18,004 nucleotides of DNA from Actinomycetes bacterium (lineage in GTDB: Bacteria > Actinomycetota > Actinomycetes > S36-B12 > UBA10799): contig JAKOZM010000528.1 of the NCBI GenBank assembly GCA_029779995.1, forward strand, positions 1 through 18,004. Reading direction: 5' to 3'. This document shows, in pieces, positions 9,610 to 16,245 of the stretch. The notes under the pieces are model-generated. The model made no database searches. It was given only the letters and a program-made list of their open reading frames with translations, and was not told the DNA's origin. Both the position numbers and the translations under genes were made by a program. Each line of letters begins with the position of its first letter. The first letter of the stretch is position 1.

Positions 9610-9971
9610 CAGTCCCACTCCAAACCGCGGCGGCGCCACACATACGCGTAGACCACCAGCAGGGTGACGATGAACAACAGCATTTCGACGACGCCGAACA
9701 GCGCCAACTTGTCGAAGGCGACCGCCCACGGATACAAGAAGACGATCTCGATGTCGAAGATGATGAACAGCATGGCGGTCAGGTAGTACTTGACCGGGAA
9801 TTTCCCGCGGCCGATGGGCTGCGGAGTGGGCTCGATGCCGCACTCGTAGGCGTCCATCTTGGCCCGGTTATAGCGCTTCGGACCGGTCAGACTGGCTACC
9901 CCAACACTGAACGCGGCGAACAGGAACGCCAGCAGTCCGAGGATCAGGATGGGAAGGTACACGTTGCCCAT
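9609..9971 (-). CDS. nuoA: NADH-quinone oxidoreductase subunit A
   Basis: A small three-helix membrane subunit (120 residues) and the first gene of the operon. Hydrophobic segments lie at about 5-27, 63-83 and 90-111. The loop motif YECGIEP (42-48), with the conserved cysteine near the quinone channel, and [12 protein letters not shown] (72-83) are family hallmarks. The ATG at 9971 has a good GGAAGGAG about nine bases upstream. The stop overlaps the nuoB ATG by one base. The upstream neighbour on the same strand is separated by 232 bases with a hairpin, so the nuo transcript most likely begins in that gap. Confidence 0.95.
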   Translation of the reverse strand: MGNVYLPILILGLLAFLFAAFSVGVASLTGPKRYNRAKMDAYECGIEPTPQPIGRGKFPVKYYLTAMLFIIFDIEIVFLYPWAVAFDKLALFGVVEMLLFIVTLLVVYAYVWRRRGLEWD

Positions 9972-9980
9972 CGCTATCGA

Positions 9981-10004
9981 CTCCTTCCGGTCGCCACAAT
10001 CCTA
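9981..10004 (-). promoter_or_regulatory. nuoA: Candidate nuo promoter -10 and nuoA ribosome binding site
   Basis: Reading the minus strand, TAGGAT (10004-9999) is a plausible -10 hexamer. It would start transcription near 9992, just before the GGAAGGAG ribosome binding site (9988-9981). No good -35 hexamer is seen 16-18 bases upstream. A second -10-like element, TACACT (10107-10102), would give a leader of about 125 bases. This is prediction only. Confidence 0.3.
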
Positions 10005-10071
10005 TGGGGCACCATCCGCAGACTGCCCATCGACTCGTGCGGCATGCTCCACATCCGTGCCACACCAGGCT

Positions 10072-10087
10072 TGTGAACGCATGCACG
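10072..10087. promoter_or_regulatory. Possible CRP/GlxR-type site upstream of nuoA
   Basis: TGTGAACGCATGCACG matches the CRP/GlxR consensus TGTGA-N6-TCACA at 8 of 10 defined bases (perfect left half, GCACG as right half). It lies about 100 bases before nuoA, in a spot where such regulators could act on respiratory genes. One such match can arise by chance. Confidence 0.22.
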
Positions 10088-10158
10088 AATGTCCACGCAG
10101 CAGTGTATGCCTTGCCTAGGTCGAGCCTGGCGGCGAGGCAGGGGGCCAGGACATGACT

Positions 10159-10190
10159 GTCCCCCGCCACCGGGTTCGGCGACGGGGGAC
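10159..10190 (-). terminator. Hairpin after the lipoprotein gene
   Basis: A perfect 8-bp inverted repeat, GTCCCCCG at 10159-10166 and CGGGGGAC at 10183-10190, encloses a 16-base loop. It begins 14 bases beyond the lipoprotein stop codon. No T-run follows on the minus strand, so it would be a U-less terminator or a 3'-end stabiliser, as is common in high-G+C actinobacteria. It separates the menG-lipoprotein transcript from the nuo operon. Confidence 0.6.
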
Positions 10191-10203
10191 CAGTGACGTG
10201 CGA

Positions 10204-10869
10204 TCAGGCAGCCGGTGACTCGCTGGCCGCCGCGTCGGCAGAGACCTGGAAGGAGTCCACCATCGTCTGGAACGTGGGCTGCAGTTCCGACCAGCGGTCG
10301 GTGGCCGACTGCGCCAGCAGCTGGAACTCCAGATCCCCGTCGAAGAGGAAGTACAGCGTCGAGGTCATCGGTGTGCCCTCCACGGTGAAGGTGGCATCCG
10401 CCTGGTACCCCTTGAGACCATTCACCTCGGTAGAGACCAGTTCCGAGATCTGCATGTCGTCGGTGGACTGCTCCAGCTGCGGGATCACGCTCTGCTCGAG
10501 CTCGGTGGCCACCTGCTCGAGGTTCTCGTCGGTGATCTCGGTGTTGAGCTGGTAGGTGTTCACCACGAACGCGTCGCGGTACTGGCCACCGACCTGCGTG
10601 CCCTCCACGTCGAAGACGGCGACCGTGTCGGCCGAGCTGGCCTCGCTCTGCGCCTCCCAGGTGGTGTCGCTCTTCTCCTCGAACGGCGGCGCGTACTGGA
10701 ATGAGAAGCCGTACTGATCACTGGTGTAGGTCGTGACGTCGGCTGGGACGGCGGTGGTCGCCTCCGCGGTGGGACTGGCCGAATCGCCTGCACCACCCTC
10801 GGAACTGGACGAACAGCCTGCCAGCCCGATGATCAGTGCGATGCCAGCGATCACTGCTGTCTTTCGCAT
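10204..10869 (-). CDS. Small secreted lipoprotein, function unknown
   Basis: A 221-residue protein with a classic lipoprotein signal: MRK, a hydrophobic stretch and the lipobox LAGC (Cys 19). A serine/threonine/alanine-rich linker reaches about residue 45. The mature domain (about 46-208), with YTSDQYGFSFQYAPPF near its start, has the alternating pattern of the PsbP/Mog1/DcrB-like fold seen in many small actinobacterial lipoproteins. This is a fold impression, not a proven match. The ATG at 10869 is chosen because GGAGG directly precedes it and the signal peptide begins there; the open frame upstream is menG shadow. It lies 29 bases downstream of menG on the same strand and is probably cotranscribed with it. 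The protein should be anchored to the outer face of the membrane. No catalytic motif is visible and no substrate can be named. Confidence 0.85.
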   Translation of the reverse strand: MRKTAVIAGIALIIGLAGCSSSSEGGAGDSASPTAEATTAVPADVTTYTSDQYGFSFQYAPPFEEKSDTTWEAQSEASSADTVAVFDVEGTQVGGQYRDAFVVNTYQLNTEITDENLEQVATELEQSVIPQLEQSTDDMQISELVSTEVNGLKGYQADATFTVEGTPMTSTLYFLFDGDLEFQLLAQSATDRWSELQPTFQTMVDSFQVSADAAASESPAA

Positions 10870-10898
10870 ATTTCCTCCAAAGGTTGCCTGCGGTGAAG

Positions 10899-11588
10899 TC
10901 AGGCTATCGCCCTGTGCAAGGCAACGATGCCTCCTGACAGGTCGCGCCACGCCACGTCTTTCCAACCGGTCGATGCGATGAGGTGTGCCAGTCCTGACTG
11001 ATCTGGCCACGCGGCGATCGACTCGGCGAGGTACTCATAGGCCGCGGCATTGCTGGACACCCTGCTCGCCACCGCCGGCAACGCCTTCATGAGGTACTCC
11101 AGATAGACGGTCCGGAATGGAGTCCAGGTCGGCGTGGAGAACTCGCACACCACAAGCCGCCCACCTGGCTTGGTGACGCGGCGCAGCTCACCCAGACCAG
11201 CCCCGGGGTCGTGGATGTTGCGCAATCCGAAAGAAATGGTCACCGCGTCGAAGACGTCGTCGGCGAAAGGCAGGGACATCCCGTCGCCGGCGATGAACGG
11301 CAGGTGCGGCAGCCGCTCGCGTCCCACCTGCAGCATCCCCAGCGAGAAGTCACACGGCACCACCTGCGCGCCGCGCTCCCGCAGCGCCTCGCTGGACGTT
11401 CCGGTCCCGGCCGCCAGGTCCAGGATGCGCTGGCCGGGCCGGATCTCGAGGGCATCGGCGACCAGCCGGCGCCAGCGCCGGGTCTGCCCCATCGCGAGCA
11501 CATCGTTGGTCAGGTCGTAGCGCTTGGCCACCCGGTCGAACATCTCCGAGACCGCGGGCGGTTGTTTGTCCAGGTCCGCTCTACTCAC
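10899..11588 (-). CDS. menG: Demethylmenaquinone methyltransferase (UbiE/MenG)
   Basis: SAM-dependent C-methyltransferase of 229 residues for the last step of menaquinone synthesis, demethylmenaquinone to menaquinone. SAM-binding motif I is LDLAAGTGT (56-64). The UbiE signatures are YDLTND (24-29), the region [15 protein letters not shown] (113-127) and [15 protein letters not shown] (137-151). The N-terminus ([24 protein letters not shown]) closely resembles mycobacterial MenG, which supports the GTG start at 11588. No Shine-Dalgarno sequence precedes that GTG; CAGACT lies six bases upstream and could be the -10 of a leaderless transcript. The gene is divergent from menF, and its product would make the quinone used by the adjacent complex I. 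Confidence 0.93.
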   Translation of the reverse strand: MSRADLDKQPPAVSEMFDRVAKRYDLTNDVLAMGQTRRWRRLVADALEIRPGQRILDLAAGTGTSSEALRERGAQVVPCDFSLGMLQVGRERLPHLPFIAGDGMSLPFADDVFDAVTISFGLRNIHDPGAGLGELRRVTKPGGRLVVCEFSTPTWTPFRTVYLEYLMKALPAVASRVSSNAAAYEYLAESIAAWPDQSGLAHLIASTGWKDVAWRDLSGGIVALHRAIA

Positions 11589-11646
11589 CGGGTCAGTCTG
11601 TCACGCGGGCCGGGCATTGCCCTGACCCGCGCAGGCGCGAACCTGC
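11589..11646. promoter_or_regulatory. Inverted repeats in the menG-menF divergent region
   Basis: CGGGTCAG (11589-11596) and CTGACCCG (11622-11629) form a perfect 8-bp inverted repeat with a 25-base spacer; the left arm abuts the menG start codon. A second repeat, GCAGG-N6-CCTGC, lies at 11631-11646 on the menF side. They occupy most of the 80-base region between the two start codons and could be operator half-sites or a leader structure. No regulator is identified. Confidence 0.4.
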
Positions 11647-11655
11647 CATCAGCCC

Positions 11656-11661
11656 TACCCT
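11656..11661 (+). promoter_or_regulatory. menF: Probable -10 element of menF, leaderless start
   Basis: TACCCT fits the actinobacterial -10 pattern TAnnnT, and its last base is seven bases before the GTG at 11669. Transcription would then begin at or next to the start codon, giving a leaderless mRNA. The GGAAGG between them is too close to that GTG to act as a normal ribosome binding site. It would suit an alternative GTG start at 11678. Confidence 0.45.
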
Positions 11662-11668
11662 GGAAGGC

Positions 11669-12856
11669 GTGACGAATGTGCCCGTGGAAGTCCGGACGCG
11701 GCTCGTCGACCCCACCGATCTGCTGGATCTGCTGCCCTGCGACACCACACCGCTGACCTGGCTGCACGAGGGCGACGGCTTGATCGCGTGGGACGTCGCG
11801 GCGACCACGACGGTCCGCGGTCCGGAGCGTTTCGCCCGGGCACAGAGATGGTGGACGCGCTTCTGTGCCGACGCCCACGTCGACGACGCCGTCCTAGCTC
11901 CCGGCACCGGCCCCGTGTCGTTCGCGTCATTCGCCTTCGACGGCGAGGCGGAATCGGTGATCACCGTGCCCGGCACGATCGTAGGCCGCCGTGATGGTAA
12001 GGCGTGGATCACGACCATCACCCCGTGCCAGCCCTCTCCGGCGCCGGCCGATGGCCCGATGTCGGCACCACCGCCAGCACCGGACTATGAGCAGATCGTG
12101 GCCGCTGCGGTGAGCGATATCTCCGCCGGGCTGCTCGACAAGGTGGTCCTGGCTCGCTCTGTGAGCGTCTCCGGCGACATCGACGTCCTGCGCACGCTGC
12201 GCCGGCTGACGGTGCGCTACAGCGACTGCTGGACGTTCAGCGTGCACGGCCTGATCGGGGCAACCCCGGAACTACTGGTGCGCCGCACCGGGGAACAGGT
12301 CATGTCCCGGGTACTCGCGGGGACGGTGCCGCGGGCCAAGGACGAGGCCGAGAGTGGGCAATTGGCCAGTGCCATGGTCGCTTCGGACAAGGCCCGCGAG
12401 GAGCACGCCTACGCAGTCATGTCGGTGGCGCAGGCGCTCGGCACCCACTGCACCGACCTCGAGGTCCCCGCCGAACCGAGCGTGTTGCGCCTGGCCAATG
12501 TGCAGCACCTGGCCACCGACGTCCACGCGATGCTCGTGGATGACACGTCGGTCGTGGCGATCGCCGGTGCTCTGCATCCCACCGCCGCGGTGTGCGGCAC
12601 CCCCACGGAGCGGGCCATGCAGTACATCCTCAGCCACGAGGGCCTCGACCGAGGTCGTTACGCCGGGCCGGTGGGGTGGTTCGACGCCAATGGCGACGGG
12701 GAGTTCGGCATCGCGCTGCGCTGTGGTCAGCTCAGCCCGGACAACTCCCGGATCGACCTCTTCGCCGGCTGCGGTATCGTCGCCGGCTCCGATCCGCAGT
12801 CCGAGTTCGAGGAGTCGGAGACGAAACTCGCGGCGATGCGCTGGGCGCTGGGCTGA
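11669..12856 (+). CDS. menF: Isochorismate synthase (MenF family)
   Basis: Chorismate-binding enzyme of 395 residues. It should convert chorismate to isochorismate, the committed step towards menaquinone. The C-terminal two thirds carry the isochorismate-synthase pattern: Lys 158 in LLDKVVLAR (general base position), Glu 201 in GATPELL (general acid position), HPTAAVCGTPT (303-313), RGRYAGPVGW (328-337), GDGEFGIALRC (342-352) and GIVAGSDPQSEFEESETK (369-386), which supplies a magnesium-binding glutamate. HPTxAVCGTP and AGSDP favour isochorismate synthase over anthranilate or aminodeoxychorismate synthase. A siderophore or salicylate role is possible for this family, but menD and menG nearby argue for menaquinone. 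GTG at 11669 is taken as start; GTG at 11678 is an alternative. Confidence 0.92.
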   Translation: MTNVPVEVRTRLVDPTDLLDLLPCDTTPLTWLHEGDGLIAWDVAATTTVRGPERFARAQRWWTRFCADAHVDDAVLAPGTGPVSFASFAFDGEAESVITVPGTIVGRRDGKAWITTITPCQPSPAPADGPMSAPPPAPDYEQIVAAAVSDISAGLLDKVVLARSVSVSGDIDVLRTLRRLTVRYSDCWTFSVHGLIGATPELLVRRTGEQVMSRVLAGTVPRAKDEAESGQLASAMVASDKAREEHAYAVMSVAQALGTHCTDLEVPAEPSVLRLANVQHLATDVHAMLVDDTSVVAIAGALHPTAAVCGTPTERAMQYILSHEGLDRGRYAGPVGWFDANGDGEFGIALRCGQLSPDNSRIDLFAGCGIVAGSDPQSEFEESETKLAAMRWALG

Positions 12857-12868
12857 GCCGGGCTCAGC
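12852..12868. terminator. Compact hairpin spanning both convergent stop codons
   Basis: GCTGAGC-CGG-GCTCAGC is a perfect 7-bp inverted repeat with a 3-base loop. The left arm contains the menF TGA (12854-12856). The right arm contains the hydrolase stop (12864-12866 on the minus strand). Being symmetric, it could mark the end of both transcripts. There is no T-run on either side. Confidence 0.45.
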
Positions 12869-14366
12869 TGCTGCGGCGCAGAACGCCCAACTCCCCCGGC
12901 ACTTCCTCGATCTGCAGCGTGCCCGCCGCGAGATCGAAGGTGGCGCCGGTGATGAAGGCCTTGGGCATATCGATCGCGCTGTAGTAGAAGACCCCGCCGG
13001 TCCAGTGCCGCAGCCGCAGTGAACGCTGACCCTGCGGACCAAGCCGCAGGACCAGGTGCGAGCCCACCTTGGTCACCCGGGCGCGCCCGACGTAGTCGTT
13101 GCGGTAGGTCCCCTCGTACCTGGCCAGCTTGCCGGCCGGGGCGGGCTGGGCCGGGCGGGGCGTGCCGTTGATCGTGTCCGCGGGGGTGGTGAAGGGCGCG
13201 AAGGCCTGCTGCATGATCGGCAGCCAATCCCGGGACGTCCCCGTCTCGGCGATCTCGGCGAAAGTCTCGGTGATGGTCTCGGGCACCCCGATCGGCCAGC
13301 CGTTGGTCAGCACCACGATGCCCAGGTCCATGCTTGGGATCATCAGGTACGTGGTCGCCGCACCGGCGGAGAAGGCACCCGAATGCGACCAGCGAACGCG
13401 GCCGGTACCGTCCACCGAGGTGCCGATCCCATAGCCGTAGCCGCGGATCGCGCCGGCATCATCGGTGGTTGGCGAGGTGCGCATCTGCAGCGAGCGGGCC
13501 TCCCGTAAGGCGCCAGCGGCGACCACCCGCTCACCGTCGAAGCGACCGTTGGCCAACTGCATGCGAAGCCACTGGGCCATGTCCAGCACGGTGCTGCTCG
13601 CGCCACCGGCGGGCGCCTGCGCGTCCGGTTGGCGTTTGGCCGACGGCACCCAGCTACCGTTCACCTGCTGATGCAGGGCGGCACGATTGCTCTGCTTGAC
13701 GAAATCCCGGTGGCGGTAGGAGGTGTGCTTCATCCCCAGCGGGTCGAAGACCATCCGGTCGGCCAGTGTCTCCCAGGTCGTCCCGTTGGCCTTGGCGGCG
13801 GCCTCTCCCCCGACCGTCATCCCGAAGTTGCTGTAGGAGTACGTGACCCGGAAGGGCTCCAGCGGTACGTATCGCATCCGGTCGATGATCTGGTCGCGGG
13901 TGAAACCGTAGGATTCCAGCTCGTTGCCGGTGAATCCGGGCAGCCCGCTGCGATGGGAGTAGAAGTCGGCCACGGTCACCTTGTCGCTCGGGTACTTGCG
14001 CGACAGGGCGAAGCCGGGCAGGTACTTGCGCACCGGGTCGTGCCATTTGAGGGTCTTCTTGCCCACCGCCGCGGCGATGGTCGACGATCCCAGGGACTTG
14101 GACACCGAGGCCAGCTGGAAGACCGTGTCGGGGGTGACCGGCTTGGTCCCCTTCGTGTTGCGCACCCCGAAACCGCCGCTGTACACCAGCTTGTCGCCGT
14201 GCACCACCGCCACAGCGACACCGGGCACCCCGGTCCTGGCCCGCACGCTCTCGACGATGCCGGGCAACTGCGCCAACGCCTCGTCGAGGTGCGTTTCATC
14301 AGCCTGGGCCGGAGCCCCGATCATCGCCCCCGCGATCAAACCCGTTGTCACCATCACGCGCAGCAT
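12864..14366 (-). CDS. Secreted serine hydrolase, beta-lactamase/class C esterase fold
   Basis: A 500-residue protein with a Sec-type signal peptide (about 1-22, cleavage after AQA) and no lipobox, so it is probably released outside the membrane. The penicillin-binding/class C beta-lactamase core has all three active-site motifs: Ser 87-x-x-Lys 90 in SVSK, Tyr 178-Ser-Asn in YSN, and His 328-Ser-Gly in place of KTG. A separate C-terminal beta domain (about 411-500) resembles the DUF3471-type domain attached to such enzymes. Relatives include esterases, D-aminopeptidases and carboxypeptidase-like proteins; the substrate cannot be told from sequence. ATG at 14366 has GAGGTG in front. The gene begins 26 bases after the menD stop and is likely cotranscribed, although no role in menaquinone synthesis is evident. 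Confidence 0.9.
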   Translation of the reverse strand: MLRVMVTTGLIAGAMIGAPAQADETHLDEALAQLPGIVESVRARTGVPGVAVAVVHGDKLVYSGGFGVRNTKGTKPVTPDTVFQLASVSKSLGSSTIAAAVGKKTLKWHDPVRKYLPGFALSRKYPSDKVTVADFYSHRSGLPGFTGNELESYGFTRDQIIDRMRYVPLEPFRVTYSYSNFGMTVGGEAAAKANGTTWETLADRMVFDPLGMKHTSYRHRDFVKQSNRAALHQQVNGSWVPSAKRQPDAQAPAGGASSTVLDMAQWLRMQLANGRFDGERVVAAGALREARSLQMRTSPTTDDAGAIRGYGYGIGTSVDGTGRVRWSHSGAFSAGAATTYLMIPSMDLGIVVLTNGWPIGVPETITETFAEIAETGTSRDWLPIMQQAFAPFTTPADTINGTPRPAQPAPAGKLARYEGTYRNDYVGRARVTKVGSHLVLRLGPQGQRSLRLRHWTGGVFYYSAIDMPKAFITGATFDLAAGTLQIEEVPGELGVLRRSS

Positions 14367-14392
14367 GGTTCACCTCAGCAGGCGTGGCCGCC

Positions 14393-16138
14393 TCATGCAA
14401 GCGCTTCGCGCAGATCGCGATGAATCTGTGCCTCCACCGACCTGTCCACCGGCCCGACCACGATGGCCCGGATCCCACTGCCGCCCAGCGCGTCGGCCAG
14501 GCTGTCGAAGACCGGCACCCCGTGGGCGACGATGAGCGCCCGCAGGTCCACATCGACGGGTGTCCCGAAGACCCGCTCATAAACGTCCTCGAAGTCCGGT
14601 GCCGCCTGTTCGAGGGAACCGAAAATGCCTCCACCGTTGTTGTCGACAACGACCAGGATCAGGTCCGGTACTGGCTCGTCAGGGCCGATCAACAGGCCGT
14701 TCTGATCGTGCAGTAATGCCAGGTCGCCCAATAGCGCGTAGGCCGTGCCCCCACCCACTGACTGGTGGGCCAGAGCTGCCCCGATGGCCGTCGAGACCAA
14801 TCCGTCGATGCCGTTGACGCCGCGGTTGGCCATCACCCGCGGCGGATCCCGGCGCACCCCGGCAACCGCTTCGAGGTCGCGGATGCTGCGCGAGGAGGCG
14901 ACGAAGATCAGGTCATCCTCATCGGCCGCCTCCCAGATCGCATGAGCGACGTGCAGACCGGTGGGTTGGGCGGCTGCCAGCGTCTTCTCCACCGTGCGCT
15001 GGGCGGCCGCATCAGCCATCAGCCACCAGTCCAGCCACTCGCTGGCCCCGGGCAGTTCGCTGTCCTCGGGTGGGGCGGGGACCGATCCGAGCACGGCCGC
15101 CGCCGTGCGGGTCGGATCCGGCCACCTACCAGTGCGCTGCGTCTCGGCGTGCAGGTGAAGGCCGGCAGCCCGGATGGTGGCCATCACCCCGCGGCTCAAT
15201 CCCACCTTGCCCACGGTGATCACCAGGTCGGGCACGTGTTGGGCGACGAAGCCGGGGGCAGCCGTCAGCAGACTGAAATGGGCCAGCGTGTACTTGCCTG
15301 CCCGGGCCATGCCACTGGGTTCGCTGTGCAGAGGCCAGCCGCAGGACTCGGACAGTTCAATGGCCGCAGCGGCATCCTCGGGATCATCGATGTCCCCGAC
15401 GATGATCAGGCCCTTCTCCGGCAACTCGCCGGCGGCAAGGTCGTCGAGGATCTCGTCGATGGGCTCCTGCACACTCATCGAGATCCGGCGGTCCACGGTC
15501 CAGGTGCGCACGACGTGCACCGTGTCTCCCTCCTCATCGGTGAACGGGATCCCGTCGTGGCCCTCGAGGTCCTCGACCCAGGTGGCGTCACCGGTGGGGA
15601 CCAGCGGGTCGCGCAGGGCGATGTTCACGTGCACCGGCCCGCGCTGCCAGGGATGGCGCGCGATGCTCACGGCCCGCGAGATGGTGTTGCGCCAGTAGCC
15701 GACCTGTCCCTTGCCCATGTGGGGGGCCTCGATGTCGACCGCCCAGCGCACGCAACTGTCGAAGATCCGGACCTGATCGAGGGTCTGGTTGGCGCCGGTC
15801 TCCCGCAGTTCGCCAGGCCGGTCGGCACTGATCACGATCACGGGCACGTTGCTGTGGTGCGCCTCCTCCACAGCCGGCAGCAGATTGGCCACGGCCGTCC
15901 CTGAGGTGGTGATCACCGGCACCGGTTCGCCGCCCGCCTTGGCCAGGCCGAGCGCCAGGAAGCCGGCACTGCGCTCGTCGATGCGCACATGCAGGCGCAA
16001 CTCGCCGCGCTCGTGGGCACGGGCGGCCTCGATGGCCAACGGAGCGCTGCGCGAACCGGGCGCCAGGACGACGTCGTTGACCCCTGATCGCACCAACTCG
16101 TCGATGATCACAATGGCGGCCGCGGTTGACGGATTCAC
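14393..16138 (-). CDS. menD: SEPHCHC synthase (MenD)
   Basis: Thiamine-diphosphate enzyme of 581 residues that joins 2-oxoglutarate to isochorismate, giving 2-succinyl-5-enolpyruvyl-6-hydroxy-3-cyclohexene-1-carboxylate. N-terminal features are APGSRSAPLA (26-35), the cofactor-activating Glu 55 in HVRIDERSAG, TTSGTAVANL (77-86) and the active-site SADRP with Arg 107. The C-terminal cofactor motif runs from GDLALLHDQNGLL to DNNGGGIF (about 469-508), the GD...NN pattern that holds magnesium and diphosphate. The start is GTG at 16138 (V-N-P-S-T), matching the mycobacterial MenD N-terminus. No Shine-Dalgarno sequence precedes it; CACAGT lies six bases upstream. A hydrolase gene follows closely. 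It uses the product of MenF, encoded on the opposite strand. Confidence 0.96.
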   Translation of the reverse strand: MNPSTAAAIVIIDELVRSGVNDVVLAPGSRSAPLAIEAARAHERGELRLHVRIDERSAGFLALGLAKAGGEPVPVITTSGTAVANLLPAVEEAHHSNVPVIVISADRPGELRETGANQTLDQVRIFDSCVRWAVDIEAPHMGKGQVGYWRNTISRAVSIARHPWQRGPVHVNIALRDPLVPTGDATWVEDLEGHDGIPFTDEEGDTVHVVRTWTVDRRISMSVQEPIDEILDDLAAGELPEKGLIIVGDIDDPEDAAAAIELSESCGWPLHSEPSGMARAGKYTLAHFSLLTAAPGFVAQHVPDLVITVGKVGLSRGVMATIRAAGLHLHAETQRTGRWPDPTRTAAAVLGSVPAPPEDSELPGASEWLDWWLMADAAAQRTVEKTLAAAQPTGLHVAHAIWEAADEDDLIFVASSRSIRDLEAVAGVRRDPPRVMANRGVNGIDGLVSTAIGAALAHQSVGGGTAYALLGDLALLHDQNGLLIGPDEPVPDLILVVVDNNGGGIFGSLEQAAPDFEDVYERVFGTPVDVDLRALIVAHGVPVFDSLADALGGSGIRAIVVGPVDRSVEAQIHRDLREALA

Positions 16139-16196
16139 CAGACCACTGTGCCACTTGGTGGAGCCCGCGCAGCCATGTACCGCCCCGCTGACCGCG

Positions 16197-16230
16197 CAGG
16201 GCCCCGCAGTGTCACCACCACGGGGCCCTG
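16197..16230 (-). terminator. Hairpin after the sugar ABC transporter operon
   Basis: A perfect 10-bp inverted repeat, CAGGGCCCCG (16197-16206) and CGGGGCCCTG (16221-16230), with a 14-base loop. It begins 15 bases past the ATPase stop. No T-run follows on the minus strand. It separates the transporter operon from menD, which must therefore start from the remaining 58 bases. Confidence 0.65.
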
Positions 16231-16245
16231 TGAGCTGCTGTCGGG

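Noticed and set aside
10113..10140. TGCCT...AGGCA inverted repeat upstream of the nuo leader
   Set aside because: Only five perfect pairs with an 18-base loop in G+C-rich DNA; chance is a sufficient explanation.
14765..15904. A 379-codon open frame on the plus strand, antisense to menD
   Set aside because: No family features and biased composition. MenD on the other strand explains the sequence fully.
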